A program made the translations under genes and the position numbers. Positions 1 to 6,480 of a DNA stretch of 13,726 nt are shown piece after piece. Every line of letters begins with the position of its first letter. Positions within the stretch are counted from its first letter, which is position 1. Location: NCBI GenBank assembly GCA_003266065.1, contig MUZY01000049.1, positions 200 to 13,925 of the forward strand, read 5' to 3'. The notes beneath the pieces are model-generated. The model made no database searches. It was not told the DNA's origin and worked only from the letters and a program-made list of their open reading frames with translations. The stretch is from Methanosphaera sp. rholeuAM130 (lineage in GTDB: Archaea > Methanobacteriota > Methanobacteria > Methanobacteriales > Methanobacteriaceae).

Positions 1-13
1 AATTAAGCTAATC

Positions 14-49
14 TTTATATAATAGAAGCATACTAATTATAATTAGGAG
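14..49 (+). promoter_or_regulatory. Promoter and ribosome binding site of the histone gene
   Basis: A TATA-like stretch, TTTATATAAT at 14-23, would place transcription start around 43-48 by archaeal TATA spacing. GGAG at 46-49 lies about 10 bases before the ATG at 60. The predicted 5' leader is very short, so the exact start site and the ribosome binding site may nearly coincide. The window begins only 13 bases upstream, so BRE and operator sequences are not visible. Confidence 0.45.
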
Positions 50-59
50 TTGATAAAAA

Positions 60-266
60 ATGACAGAAATTCCAAAAGCACCAATTACAAGAATTGTAAA
101 AAATGCAGGTGCAGAAAGAATTAGTAAAGATGCTGAAGAAAAATTTGTTGAAGCAGTAGAAGCTTACACAGCCAAATTAGCTGAAGCAGCTATCGATTTA
201 GCAAAACATGCTGATCGTAAAACCATTCAACCAGATGATGTTGAATTAGCTTTAAAACATTTCTAA
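60..266 (+). CDS. Archaeal histone (HMf/HMt type)
   Basis: A 68-residue protein that wraps and compacts chromosomal DNA as dimers and longer multimers. It is a single histone fold with no tail, the usual length for Methanobacteriales histones. The N-terminus shows the family pattern IPxAPIxRIxKxAGAERIS, with Arg11 and Arg20 where HMf histones contact DNA. The RKT loop (Arg53-Thr55) pairs with Asp60, giving the conserved Arg-Asp bridge. Leu47, His50 and Asp60 correspond to the dimer-dimer interface residues of HMfB (L46, H49, D59), so multimerisation should be intact. The protein ends at Phe68 and lacks the short basic extension of some homologues. It appears monocistronic, with its own promoter and a T-rich terminator. 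Genomes of this group carry several histone paralogues, and which one this is cannot be told from the window. Confidence 0.97.
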   Translation: MTEIPKAPITRIVKNAGAERISKDAEEKFVEAVEAYTAKLAEAAIDLAKHADRKTIQPDDVELALKHF

Positions 267-277
267 ACACGTCTTTT

Positions 278-339
278 ATCTAGATTTAAATATTATTATT
301 TAATTTCTAGATTAACCCTTTTATTGACTATTTTTTAAA
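278..339 (+). terminator. Terminator region after the histone gene
   Basis: An inverted repeat, ATCTAGA at 278-284 with TCTAGAT at 306-312, is followed by T-rich sequence (TTTTATT around 319-325 and a six-T run near 331-336). Archaeal termination relies mainly on the U tracts, so the hairpin may be incidental. Confidence 0.5.
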
Positions 340-599
340 ACATTTGTAAAAAAAACTTAATATATGATTAGCCTGATATTCAAAGGAATCATTTTAATAA
401 TATCATCAATCATAATCCATTTTTCTATTATAAAATAATACCCAAATCAATCATTAGCATCCAACAAGTCCATATTTATCATAAAAATATTATTTTAGTA
501 AAAAACATGATCAGAAAAGCTTTTTTGTTGAAGTAATAATTTTTAAAGTTATTTTTACCAAAAAGTAATAAATACTTATAAATACTTATTAAATAATAA

Positions 600-648
600 T
601 TATATATTAATTAGTATTAATTGTAAAATACTTTTCAAACAAGGTGAT
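600..648 (+). promoter_or_regulatory. Promoter and strong ribosome binding site of the wHTH gene
   Basis: TTATATATTAA at 600-610 is the likely TATA element, predicting a start near 630. AAGGTGAT at 641-648 is an eight-base match to the complement of the archaeal 16S 3' end and sits three bases before the ATG at 652. Confidence 0.5.
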
Positions 649-651
649 TAG

Positions 652-867
652 ATGATTAATGAAGAGATAATATACAATTACGTGGAAAACCACAGGAATA
701 TCAAAGAAGAAGAAATAGTAAATATAATATACTATGACAGTCCGGTATCAATAACAAAAAAACAAATTAAAAATATATTAGCCCATTTGGTAAATGAAAA
801 TCGATTAATTATTCAAGAAAACAACGGAAGTAGAAAATATTCCATAAACACCACACAAATAATGTAA
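652..867 (+). CDS. Small winged-helix-like protein, possible transcription regulator
   Basis: A 71-residue protein I cannot assign to a named family. The order of predicted elements fits a compact winged helix: a first helix at about residues 2-12, a second at 17-26, then a Ser-Ile-Thr turn leading to a third amphipathic helix (about 34-48, KKQIKNILAHLVNENRL), followed by a beta hairpin (IIQENNGSRKYSIN). Small stand-alone wHTH proteins of this size are common in Methanobacteriales and are generally assumed to bind DNA. That role is inference here. The start is well fixed by the AAGGTGAT ribosome binding site. The gene stands alone and converges on the transporter gene, with 110 bases between stop codons. 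No cysteines are present, so a metal-sensing role is unlikely. Confidence 0.7.
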   Translation: MINEEIIYNYVENHRNIKEEEIVNIIYYDSPVSITKKQIKNILAHLVNENRLIIQENNGSRKYSINTTQIM

Positions 868-977
868 ACTCCCTTTCTCTTCTTTTAGGATTATTCAGCC
901 AAGTATACTACTGCAACGCTTGACATGTCCATGTTTGCAAAAAAAAATTAATTTGAAAAAAAATATAATTTTTTATG
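868..977. terminator. Convergent terminator region
   Basis: On the plus strand, the wHTH stop codon is followed by pyrimidine-rich sequence ending in TTCTTTT (about 872-887). On the minus strand, the transporter stop is followed by long T runs, read as A runs at about 939-964. These suit U-tract termination in both directions; no strong hairpin is evident. Confidence 0.5.
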
Positions 978-1640
978 CTATTTGCTCAAAGTAACGCCGT
1001 CATTTGCAATAGGAGCGTCTTTACTAGTCCAGTCAACCAGCTTTGCAATAAATGGCTGTGCAACGCTAATCCAAATGACACTTATTATAAATGTACTGAA
1101 TATGATGATAATCATGTCAATCCATGGTACAAGTCCCAAATAACATCCTACAACCATAATCGTATCATCCACAAGTTCACTGAACGCCACAACCAACCAA
1201 TTCTTCAACCTTAGGTATGATTTGGTTTTATTGACAATCGTAGTTAACCTTGCATTCGTAAGGTTACCGATCAAATAGCTGATATATGCGAATATCAATA
1301 TTCTTGGTGTCTGCGTAAAGACGAATGCCAAACTTGAATCACCGGTATAATAAGACGGCGACGGCAAGAATATCTGTAAAACGGTCATTGCAACAAATAA
1401 AATATCTGCCACAAGTCCTAACATAATTGTCCTTTGTGCTACTTTCTCTCCGTAAACTTCTGCAATAACATTTGTTAAAACATATACCAATGGATATATG
1501 AGTACTCCTGCCGGAGCTTCCATATGCAGATATGGTATTTCCATTATTTTAACTGTAGTCAAATTGGCTATTATAAAAGCCGTACAGAAGAATACGCTTA
1601 ATATTACTCTTTTTTCTGTATAATCAAAATTTAAATTCAT
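978..1640 (-). CDS. Queuosine/archaeosine precursor transporter, YhhQ/VUT family (DUF165)
   Basis: An integral membrane protein of 220 residues, typical for the family, with about six hydrophobic segments (roughly residues 12-30, 43-60, 72-92, 113-127, 147-168 and 172-196). Family landmarks include the acidic-YG segment after the second helix (NVIAEVYGEKVA, 57-68), FAYISYLIGN in the fourth helix, and SELVDDTIMV (154-163), which matches the conserved polar helix containing Asp-Asp-Thr. In Escherichia coli YhhQ imports the 7-deazaguanine preQ0/preQ1. In an archaeon the likely product fate is archaeosine in tRNA, so preQ0 or its base is the probable substrate; this is inference. On the minus strand GGTAGAT lies about four bases before the ATG and supports the start. 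It is divergent from the hydrolase gene, and no tRNA-modification gene lies beside it. Confidence 0.88.
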   Translation of the reverse strand: MNLNFDYTEKRVILSVFFCTAFIIANLTTVKIMEIPYLHMEAPAGVLIYPLVYVLTNVIAEVYGEKVAQRTIMLGLVADILFVAMTVLQIFLPSPSYYTGDSSLAFVFTQTPRILIFAYISYLIGNLTNARLTTIVNKTKSYLRLKNWLVVAFSELVDDTIMVVGCYLGLVPWIDMIIIIFSTFIISVIWISVAQPFIAKLVDWTSKDAPIANDGVTLSK

Positions 1641-1644
1641 AATA

Positions 1645-1697
1645 TCTACCGATTAGATTTTTTTTACAATTAATACTATGATTTCAAAGTATATAAA
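1645..1697 (-). promoter_or_regulatory. Promoter and ribosome binding site of the YhhQ-family gene
   Basis: Reading the minus strand, TTTATATAC at about 1688-1696 is a good TATA element, predicting a start near 1665. GGTAGAT (complement of about 1644-1650) is the ribosome binding site. Confidence 0.45.
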
Positions 1698-1845
1698 TAT
1701 CGGAAGCTAATTTTAAACTATTATTTAACGATAATAGAAAAATTAAATGGAATTTGATTTAAGTGATTGATGAAAGAAAAAACATTATTAGATATAGATT
1801 AGATAAATCTTAAACAATAGGATAATTTTCTTTAAGTGAATTAAA

Positions 1846-2589
1846 ATGATTGAAGAATTAAAAATAAGAAATAATGATGATTTGATATACGGCTTGCTAT
1901 ACCTACCGGATAATATGGAAAAGAAAAAATATCCTCTTGTAATATTGTCCCACGGATTATCCCTGAACCATAGCATTATGAAATCCTATGCCCAAAAACT
2001 ACAGAAAGAAAATATCATATCATACATATATGATTTTAGAGGGGGAGGCTATGATTCAAGAAGCAGCGGTAAGATAAGTGACATGACAATAGACACCGAA
2101 AAAGAGGATCTCATAAACGTACTTGATTATCTCAAGCGGATTTCCTGTATAGACGATGAAAGAATTTATCTGGCAGGCCATAGTCAAGGGGCACTTGTAA
2201 CTAGCCTTGTAGCCGTTGACGTTGAAAGCCAAATAGAAGGATTATTCCTATTTGCACCGGCATACGTTATACCCGACGATATGACAGAAGAAGTAAGAAG
2301 ACCAAAGAATGTCCTCAATCTAATGCCCGAACATTTAGGAACCAAATACATTGAAAGTGCCAAGAAAATCGATTTATATGACGACATAAAAGATTTCAAT
2401 AAGACAGTATACATATTTCACGGACAGAAGGATTCAAGAGTACCGGTAGAATATGCAATCAAAGCGGATGAAGCCTATCCCAATTCCAAACTGATAATCT
2501 ATCAGGATGAAGAACATAGATTTACCGAAGATACTAAAGCTGATGTTGTTAATACGATTAAGAATGTAATATATTCCAATGAGGAATAA
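1846..2589 (+). CDS. Alpha/beta hydrolase of the serine hydrolase/peptidase type
   Basis: A 247-residue single-domain alpha/beta hydrolase, probably cytosolic because it has no signal peptide or membrane segment. The fold markers are in order: beta strand and oxyanion-hole HG (LVILSHG, His36-Gly37), the DFRGGGYDS segment (63-71), the nucleophile elbow GHSQG (111-115, Ser113), the acid in HGQKDSRVP (Asp196), and the catalytic histidine in DEEHRF (His224). The triad is complete. A short lid region lies between about 140 and 180. It resembles the BAAT/YqiA-like or S9-like esterases and acyl-peptidases, but the substrate cannot be read from sequence. AAGTGA at about 1834-1839 is a modest ribosome binding site. 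The gene is divergent from the transporter and is probably transcribed alone. Confidence 0.9.
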   Translation: MIEELKIRNNDDLIYGLLYLPDNMEKKKYPLVILSHGLSLNHSIMKSYAQKLQKENIISYIYDFRGGGYDSRSSGKISDMTIDTEKEDLINVLDYLKRISCIDDERIYLAGHSQGALVTSLVAVDVESQIEGLFLFAPAYVIPDDMTEEVRRPKNVLNLMPEHLGTKYIESAKKIDLYDDIKDFNKTVYIFHGQKDSRVPVEYAIKADEAYPNSKLIIYQDEEHRFTEDTKADVVNTIKNVIYSNEE

Positions 2590-2600
2590 TTGCATAATAT

Positions 2601-2630
2601 AGATAATTCAATAGTTATCTGTTGACTCTT
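2601..2630 (+). terminator. Possible hairpin terminator after the hydrolase gene
   Basis: An 8-bp stem (AGATAATT at 2601-2608 pairing with AGTTATCT at 2613-2620, one G-U pair) closes a four-base loop. The following sequence is only weakly T-rich, so termination here is plausible but not strong. Confidence 0.35.
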
Positions 2631-2693
2631 GAAAAATCCATTATTATTCCATTTATTAACAGTCCACTCAATCACGAAAAATCTTTCAGTCAA

Positions 2694-2773
2694 ATAATAT
2701 AAAAGAAATAAATAATTTAACGAATAAACATACCCATAGCAAGAGAAAAAATAAAAAAAAATATTCAGGAGAA
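2694..2773 (+). promoter_or_regulatory. Promoter and ribosome binding site of the GNAT-like gene
   Basis: ATAATATAAAAG at 2694-2705 is a likely TATA element, predicting a start near 2725. AGGAGAA at 2767-2773 is the ribosome binding site, about seven bases before the ATG. Confidence 0.45.
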
Positions 2774-2779
2774 GCGTTC

Positions 2780-3595
2780 ATGGTTAACCCAAATAAAAAA
2801 GTCAAAAGACCAAACGGTTTAGGCGAACTGTTTAAATATCATAGTGATGAAGATGGAAAAATCTATACCCTGCCTGTTAAAAAGACAATTAAAGATAATT
2901 ACATTTACATATACAGGGCTATAAATGATGAGGAGTATTATATTGCAGATGATGAAACCTGTTTTTTCTTCAAGGAAATAGTATATAATAATGAAGTGGT
3001 GGGATTTGCAACATATAGATCAAGCAGTTTAGACGAAAACTCCATAGTAATGCAGCATATCTATGTACTTCCAGAGTTTAGGGGAAACAGTTTATTGGAA
3101 GAGGAATTGGATGAAGCCACATTACTCTTCGACAGTACAATAATAATCCAGTCACCCACGAGATACGTTGTCGAATCACTTATCAACCATAAACTGGCAA
3201 GAGTCTTTGAGGATAGGATTGTCATATCCAGAATGGCATTCATGATTCCGATGTTGCCACAAAAAGAGGTAGAAAAAGGTGCATATCTGGAAGATTACGA
3301 TTTCACAGAAACGAAGGGACTTAGCAAAGTATCGTTGATATATGATTTAGAGTTATGTGCAGTAGTTGGATTGGCTCAAGAGAGCCCCAAAGAAGATGAT
3401 ATAGTGAAGGATACAAAGGATAGCAATAACTTCGACAACATGAGTTTAGCCCGTAAAATTGATGATAAGGACTTTGGATGTCTGGACAAAAGGGATAACG
3501 ATGAATGGCTAAACAGTGGCGAATATTTCGAAAAGGTTCGTGACGTTGTAGATAAAAACAATGACGTTATCCAAAACTGGTTGACATTACTCTAA
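2780..3595 (+). CDS. GNAT-like acetyltransferase-fold protein with acidic C-terminal extension
   Basis: A 271-residue soluble protein. Residues about 60-155 look like a GNAT core: a strand with VVGFATYR (73-80), then QHIYVLPEFRGNSLLEEELDEA (92-113), in the position of motif A, where acetyl-CoA pyrophosphate is normally bound after a V-x-P-x-[YF]-R-G sequence. The canonical R-x-x-G-x-G/A is degraded here to R-G-N-S-L-L, so catalysis is uncertain. Later strands and a helix (ARVFEDRIVISRMAFMIP) fit the rest of the fold. The last 70 residues, from about 200, are acidic, rich in Asp/Asn/Lys and probably partly flexible. The start has a good AGGAGAA site. It appears monocistronic. It could be a protein that keeps the fold for ligand binding only. 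Substrate unknown. Confidence 0.65.
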   Translation: MVNPNKKVKRPNGLGELFKYHSDEDGKIYTLPVKKTIKDNYIYIYRAINDEEYYIADDETCFFFKEIVYNNEVVGFATYRSSSLDENSIVMQHIYVLPEFRGNSLLEEELDEATLLFDSTIIIQSPTRYVVESLINHKLARVFEDRIVISRMAFMIPMLPQKEVEKGAYLEDYDFTETKGLSKVSLIYDLELCAVVGLAQESPKEDDIVKDTKDSNNFDNMSLARKIDDKDFGCLDKRDNDEWLNSGEYFEKVRDVVDKNNDVIQNWLTLL

Positions 3596-3985
3596 ACTCC
3601 CAACTTTTTTTGTTTAAAAGCATTTTGAATGAAAAATACATTAGTATTCACTGTTTTTCTATAGATAATCTCTAGGTCATGACCACGATAAATGATTAAA
3701 TATAATAATTAATGAATGTAGATGTACATGTAATGATAATAAATATTGGTTTTCATATTGTAATTATTTTAAATGAGAATAACCATCAATTAAAATATAA
3801 ATTTCTTATTTAACTATCATTAAATGCAACACATATTAATTTATTCTCATGGATGTTAATGATTAATTTATCGATAAAGCACCAACATATCACTCACATA
3901 CCTTCTGTGACAACAACTTCCAATAATAAGAAATCTTTAATATCTTAAAAATCAATCTATAATATATAGAATATGAGGTTATAAT
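3596..3985. other. Intergenic region, about 390 bp, with terminator and palindromes
   Basis: A T-rich terminator for the GNAT-like gene lies at about 3604-3617 (seven T then GTTT). I see no credible small gene. Notable sequences are a perfect 10-bp palindrome GGTCATGACC (3675-3684), a perfect 8-bp palindrome ATGTACAT (3722-3729), and a 10-bp inverted repeat ATGAGAATAA (3773-3782) with TTATTCTCAT (3841-3850). The right end carries the promoter region of the peroxidase operon: a TATA-like AATCTTTAATATC around 3932-3944 and GAGGTTAT at 3975-3982 as ribosome binding site. Confidence 0.5.
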
Positions 3986-4531
3986 ATGAATGTTTATGAT
4001 TTTAAAGTTAAAGATGCCGATGGAAATACCGTAGCTTTAAGCGATTATAAGGATAAAGTATTATTGATAGTTAATTCAGCAACCGAATGTGGTTTTACTC
4101 CACAGTACAACCAGCTTGCAGAGATATACAATGAATTTAAAGATGAAGGATTTGTAATTCTGGACTTTCCATGCAACCAATTTGGACAGCAAGCCCCCGG
4201 CACTGCCACTGAAATTAAAGAGGCATGCCGTATAAAATTCCTGGTAGAATATCCAATCTTTGACAAGATAGATGTCAACGGTGAAAATGAAGATCCGTTA
4301 TATACTTACCTAAAAGAAGAAAAGACATTTGAAGGATTTGATGAAGAGCATGAACTGACGCCTAGAATAAAGGAGGTTGTAAGTTCAATAGACGCTGACT
4401 ATGAAAACAACAGCGACATAAAATGGAACTTCACCAAATTCCTGGTCAATAGAAAGGGTGAAGTTGTAGAAAGATTTGAGCCGACAAAAGACTTGAATAT
4501 TGTAAAGGAAAAAATTAAAGAGCTACTATAA
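3986..4531 (+). CDS. Glutathione-peroxidase-family thiol peroxidase, probably thioredoxin-dependent
   Basis: A 181-residue cytosolic peroxidase that reduces hydrogen peroxide or organic hydroperoxides. The family blocks are all present: VNSATECGFTPQY with peroxidatic Cys35, ILDFPCNQFGQQAPG (59-72), and IKWNFTKFLVNRKG (145-158). Cys35, Gln69, Trp147 and Asn148 make the catalytic tetrad. Cys81 lies 46 residues after Cys35, the same spacing as the resolving cysteine of the Drosophila thioredoxin-dependent enzyme, so reduction by thioredoxin rather than glutathione is likely. The residue is Cys (TGT), not selenocysteine. The segment 110-145 (containing TFEGFDEEHELTPRIKEV) is about 20 residues longer than the common bacterial form and recalls Firmicutes homologues as I remember them, hinting at acquisition from gut bacteria; a tree would be needed. 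The stop codon overlaps the flavodoxin start (TAATG), so the two genes are one transcript. Confidence 0.92.
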   Translation: MNVYDFKVKDADGNTVALSDYKDKVLLIVNSATECGFTPQYNQLAEIYNEFKDEGFVILDFPCNQFGQQAPGTATEIKEACRIKFLVEYPIFDKIDVNGENEDPLYTYLKEEKTFEGFDEEHELTPRIKEVVSSIDADYENNSDIKWNFTKFLVNRKGEVVERFEPTKDLNIVKEKIKELL

Positions 4532-4944
4532 TGAAATATGCTATACGATACTATTCAAAGACGGGCAATACCAAATCTTTAGCACAAGCCATATCAGAGG
4601 TGTTGAATGTAAAGGCACATGACATCACAGTCGAACCGGATGAAGACGTGGACATATTATTTCTAGGTACCAGCATATATGGCTCCAGCATAGATCCATC
4701 AGTGATAAAATTCTTTGATGAGCTAAAAGTTAACGTTAAAAAAATCATATCATTCGGAACATCGGGTACTATGCAATCACAATCTCAACAAATAGCTAAC
4801 CTGTGCCTAGTACATGACATAGAACTGGATGAAAATGAATTCCATTGTCCCGGTGAATTTGTGGGAATGAACAAAAATCGACCAAACAGCCAAGATATTG
4901 AAGACGTTAAAGAATTTGTAAGAAATGTGATTAAAAGGGCATGA
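4531..4944 (+). CDS. Small flavodoxin-family protein
   Basis: A 137-residue FMN-binding electron carrier or small oxidoreductase. The phosphate-binding loop YYSKTGNTKSLA (7-18; Ser9, Thr11, Asn13, Thr14) is canonical, and two later loops that would flank the isoalloxazine ring are seen as GTSIYGSSIDPS (46-57) and FGTSGTMQS (75-83). The length is that of a short-chain flavodoxin. Its ATG shares one base with the peroxidase stop codon, so translation is probably coupled and levels matched. Electrons from ferredoxin or F420-linked enzymes could feed a peroxide-defence chain through it, or it could serve separately under iron limitation; neither is shown by sequence. No separate ribosome binding site of note precedes it (AAGAG at about 4517-4521 at most), which fits coupling. 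Confidence 0.9.
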   Translation: MKYAIRYYSKTGNTKSLAQAISEVLNVKAHDITVEPDEDVDILFLGTSIYGSSIDPSVIKFFDELKVNVKKIISFGTSGTMQSQSQQIANLCLVHDIELDENEFHCPGEFVGMNKNRPNSQDIEDVKEFVRNVIKRA

Positions 4945-5108
4945 AAAAAGCAAAACCGCATATGTGAAAGTACAATGATTGGACAGCACACATCAAGCCA
5001 ATCGATTGATTGAAAGACTTCCTTTATCCACATATCATTAACAAGAACAATCAGAATTTATTTGTTAAAAAAATAAGGATAACCTATCAATAATATTCAA
5101 AACGGGGG
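4945..5108 (+). promoter_or_regulatory. Region upstream of the K+ channel operon, with possible RNA structure
   Basis: ATATGTG (4960-4966) can pair with CACATAT (5029-5035), enclosing GATTGG (4977-4982) with CCAATC (4998-5003). The fold could serve as the terminator of the flavodoxin operon or as an upstream regulatory structure. A TATA-like AATTTATTTG at 5055-5064 and a five-G ribosome binding site at 5104-5108 precede the channel ATG. No protein gene is apparent here. Confidence 0.35.
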
Positions 5109-5116
5109 AAATAATT

Positions 5117-5935
5117 ATGCTAGATAAACTATCTGAAAACGATAAGTTGGTTTTAATAGAATTCAAGAACATTACCCTATCAGTAATCGTATTAATCGAC
5201 TTTATATTTATTTGCATAATGACATTTAACCCGGTTAACACATATAACATGTCCTTTTTCGTCAACTTTGATTTATTTGTTTGCTTTTTATTATTCTTAA
5301 ATTTATTGTACGAATACGTTATTTCAGATGATGACAATACCCAGTTTATACGTAATCATATACTTGATATATTGGCCATGATTCCATATAATTATATATT
5401 CTTAAGATTCTTCGCATTTTACAGAATTTTCAGAATACTGCAAATATTCAACATATTTAAGATATGGAGCGTTAGGGATAATTATAGGGGAACATTCAAA
5501 TATTTTGTCCATAACCGACTGTTAAAGGTAATTACGTTACTGTTGATTTGTTATTTGATTTTAGCATCAGTTATATTAAAAGAGGTAGATCCATCATTTA
5601 CATCAGTATTCAATAGTTTCTGGTTTAACGTCGTGACCATGACAAGTGTTGGTTATGGTGATATTACTCCAATCACCATTACCGGAAAAGTAATTGGCAT
5701 AATTACCATAATTATAGGCTGTGCTTTTCTAAGTGTATTTACTGCAGCCATGTCGTCAATATATATGGAGAAAAATGAGGAAGAAACCCGTCGTGAATTC
5801 GACGTTAAGTTCAAAGAGACAAATGAGAGAATAGATGGATTGACAGATAAAGTTAGCCGACTCGAAAAAGATATTGACATATTGACTGATAAAATTGACA
5901 TTTTGATAGATAAGATGAATGATGAAGAGGAATGA
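5117..5935 (+). CDS. Voltage-sensor-type potassium channel with C-terminal coiled coil
   Basis: A 272-residue six-helix ion channel subunit, expected to assemble as a tetramer in the cytoplasmic membrane. Helices S1-S3 lie at about 16-38, 50-69 and 80-96, with the conserved Asp84 in S3. S4 (about 97-120) carries Arg97, Arg103, Arg106, Lys115 and Arg120, a sparse and irregular set, so voltage sensing may be weak. S5 is at about 135-156. The pore helix leads into the selectivity filter TSVGYGD (176-182), diagnostic for K+ channels, and S6 follows at 189-215. Residues 220-268 form an acidic-basic coiled coil (heptads such as IDGLTDKVSRLEKDI), which probably holds the tetramer together as in bacterial NaV channels. 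There is no RCK/TrkA domain. The start has a GGGGG ribosome binding site, and the stop overlaps the next gene. Confidence 0.93.
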   Translation: MLDKLSENDKLVLIEFKNITLSVIVLIDFIFICIMTFNPVNTYNMSFFVNFDLFVCFLLFLNLLYEYVISDDDNTQFIRNHILDILAMIPYNYIFLRFFAFYRIFRILQIFNIFKIWSVRDNYRGTFKYFVHNRLLKVITLLLICYLILASVILKEVDPSFTSVFNSFWFNVVTMTSVGYGDITPITITGKVIGIITIIIGCAFLSVFTAAMSSIYMEKNEEETRREFDVKFKETNERIDGLTDKVSRLEKDIDILTDKIDILIDKMNDEEE

Positions 5936-5937
5936 TT

Positions 5938-6450
5938 ATGAAACCCGATGAAGTAATTAGAATGGAACAAGAGGATGAAGATGAAGAATTTGTAGGATTG
6001 AATGTTGACAGTCAATTGCTTGAACTTGTACCCAAATTATTTAAAACGGAACCCGAAGTTGAAGTATTCTATGACGGATTCCTGGAAAGAATACAATTGG
6101 ATAAAAAGTTAAGAAAACATCAAAAGAACCGTAAACGTATGAATCAGGCATTTCTGGACGAACTGTTGAAATATCATGATTTGGATACGATTAACGACGT
6201 GCTGAATGACAAATCAAAAAATGATGAAGTCGAACTTGCAAGCGGTGCTGATGAAAAGGAAGTTGACAGAATTTTAAGAAAGACTTTTAAGAATAAAATG
6301 GAATTCAGAATGTTTATCACTTATGTAACACAATTTATGATGGAAAATAAGGATACGCCAGTAGAAGCTGCGGCTAAAAGTATGCGTAGATTGGGAAAAA
6401 GTGACAACGATACATTAGCTATTACAAGCATTATTGATAAAATATTTTAA
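5938..6450 (+). CDS. Charged soluble protein of unknown function, coupled to the K+ channel gene
   Basis: I do not recognise this 170-residue protein. It is hydrophilic, with no membrane segment or cysteines. It opens with an acidic stretch (EQEDEDEEF), followed by helices with many Lys/Arg in the middle (LDKKLRKHQKNRKRMNQ) and a C-terminal helical region ending LAITSIIDKIF. An ATG at 5932 overlaps the channel stop as ATGA, but GAGG at 5927-5930 lies only one base before it. The same GAGG is seven bases before the ATG at 5938, so I chose 5938; the difference is two residues. The close coupling suggests a partner or regulator of the channel, possibly a cytoplasmic one acting on its coiled coil, but that is inference from position alone. 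The gene ends 30 bases from the convergent trkH stop. Confidence 0.8.
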   Translation: MKPDEVIRMEQEDEDEEFVGLNVDSQLLELVPKLFKTEPEVEVFYDGFLERIQLDKKLRKHQKNRKRMNQAFLDELLKYHDLDTINDVLNDKSKNDEVELASGADEKEVDRILRKTFKNKMEFRMFITYVTQFMMENKDTPVEAAAKSMRRLGKSDNDTLAITSIIDKIF

Positions 6451-6480
6451 AAAAAAACGAGTTATGATGAATAACTTTAA
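6451..6480. terminator. Bidirectional terminator between the K+ channel operon and trkH
   Basis: AGTTAT (6460-6465) and ATAACT (6471-6476) form a 6-bp stem around a five-base loop. On the minus strand it is followed at once by a T run (the A run at 6449-6457), giving a good terminator for trkH. On the plus strand, T-rich sequence follows inside the end of trkH. The whole spacer is 30 bases. Confidence 0.6.

Larger units (their letters stand above)
267..651. other. Intergenic region, about 385 bp, very A+T-rich
   Basis: It holds the histone terminator at its left end and the promoter of the small wHTH gene at its right end. Between them I see no reading frame with a ribosome binding site. There are short palindromes (AAAAGCTTTT at 515-524; ATGATT at 364-369 with AATCAT at 387-392) and a near-tandem repeat AATACTTAT/AATACTTAT around 571-590, just upstream of the TATA element. 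At this base composition such repeats are weak evidence of function. Confidence 0.5.

Noticed and set aside
515..524. AAAAGCTTTT palindrome as an operator before the wHTH gene
   Set aside because: It lies about 75 bases upstream of the TATA element, and such A/T palindromes are common by chance here.
975..1214. 79-residue plus-strand reading frame
   Set aside because: Entirely antisense to the YhhQ-family gene, with no recognisable domain and no ribosome binding site.
1770..1802. Ten-codon frame (MKEKTLLDID) before the hydrolase gene, preceded by AAGTGAT
   Set aside because: Spacing of about two bases between the ribosome binding site and ATG is too short, and nothing shows it is a leader peptide.
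4086..4094. Possible selenocysteine at the peroxidase active site
   Set aside because: The codon at residue 35 is TGT (Cys), not TGA, so this is a cysteine peroxidase.
5653..6015. 120-residue minus-strand reading frame
   Set aside because: It lies antisense to the end of the K+ channel gene, whose domains are complete. It has low-complexity Ser/Ile composition and no ribosome binding site.
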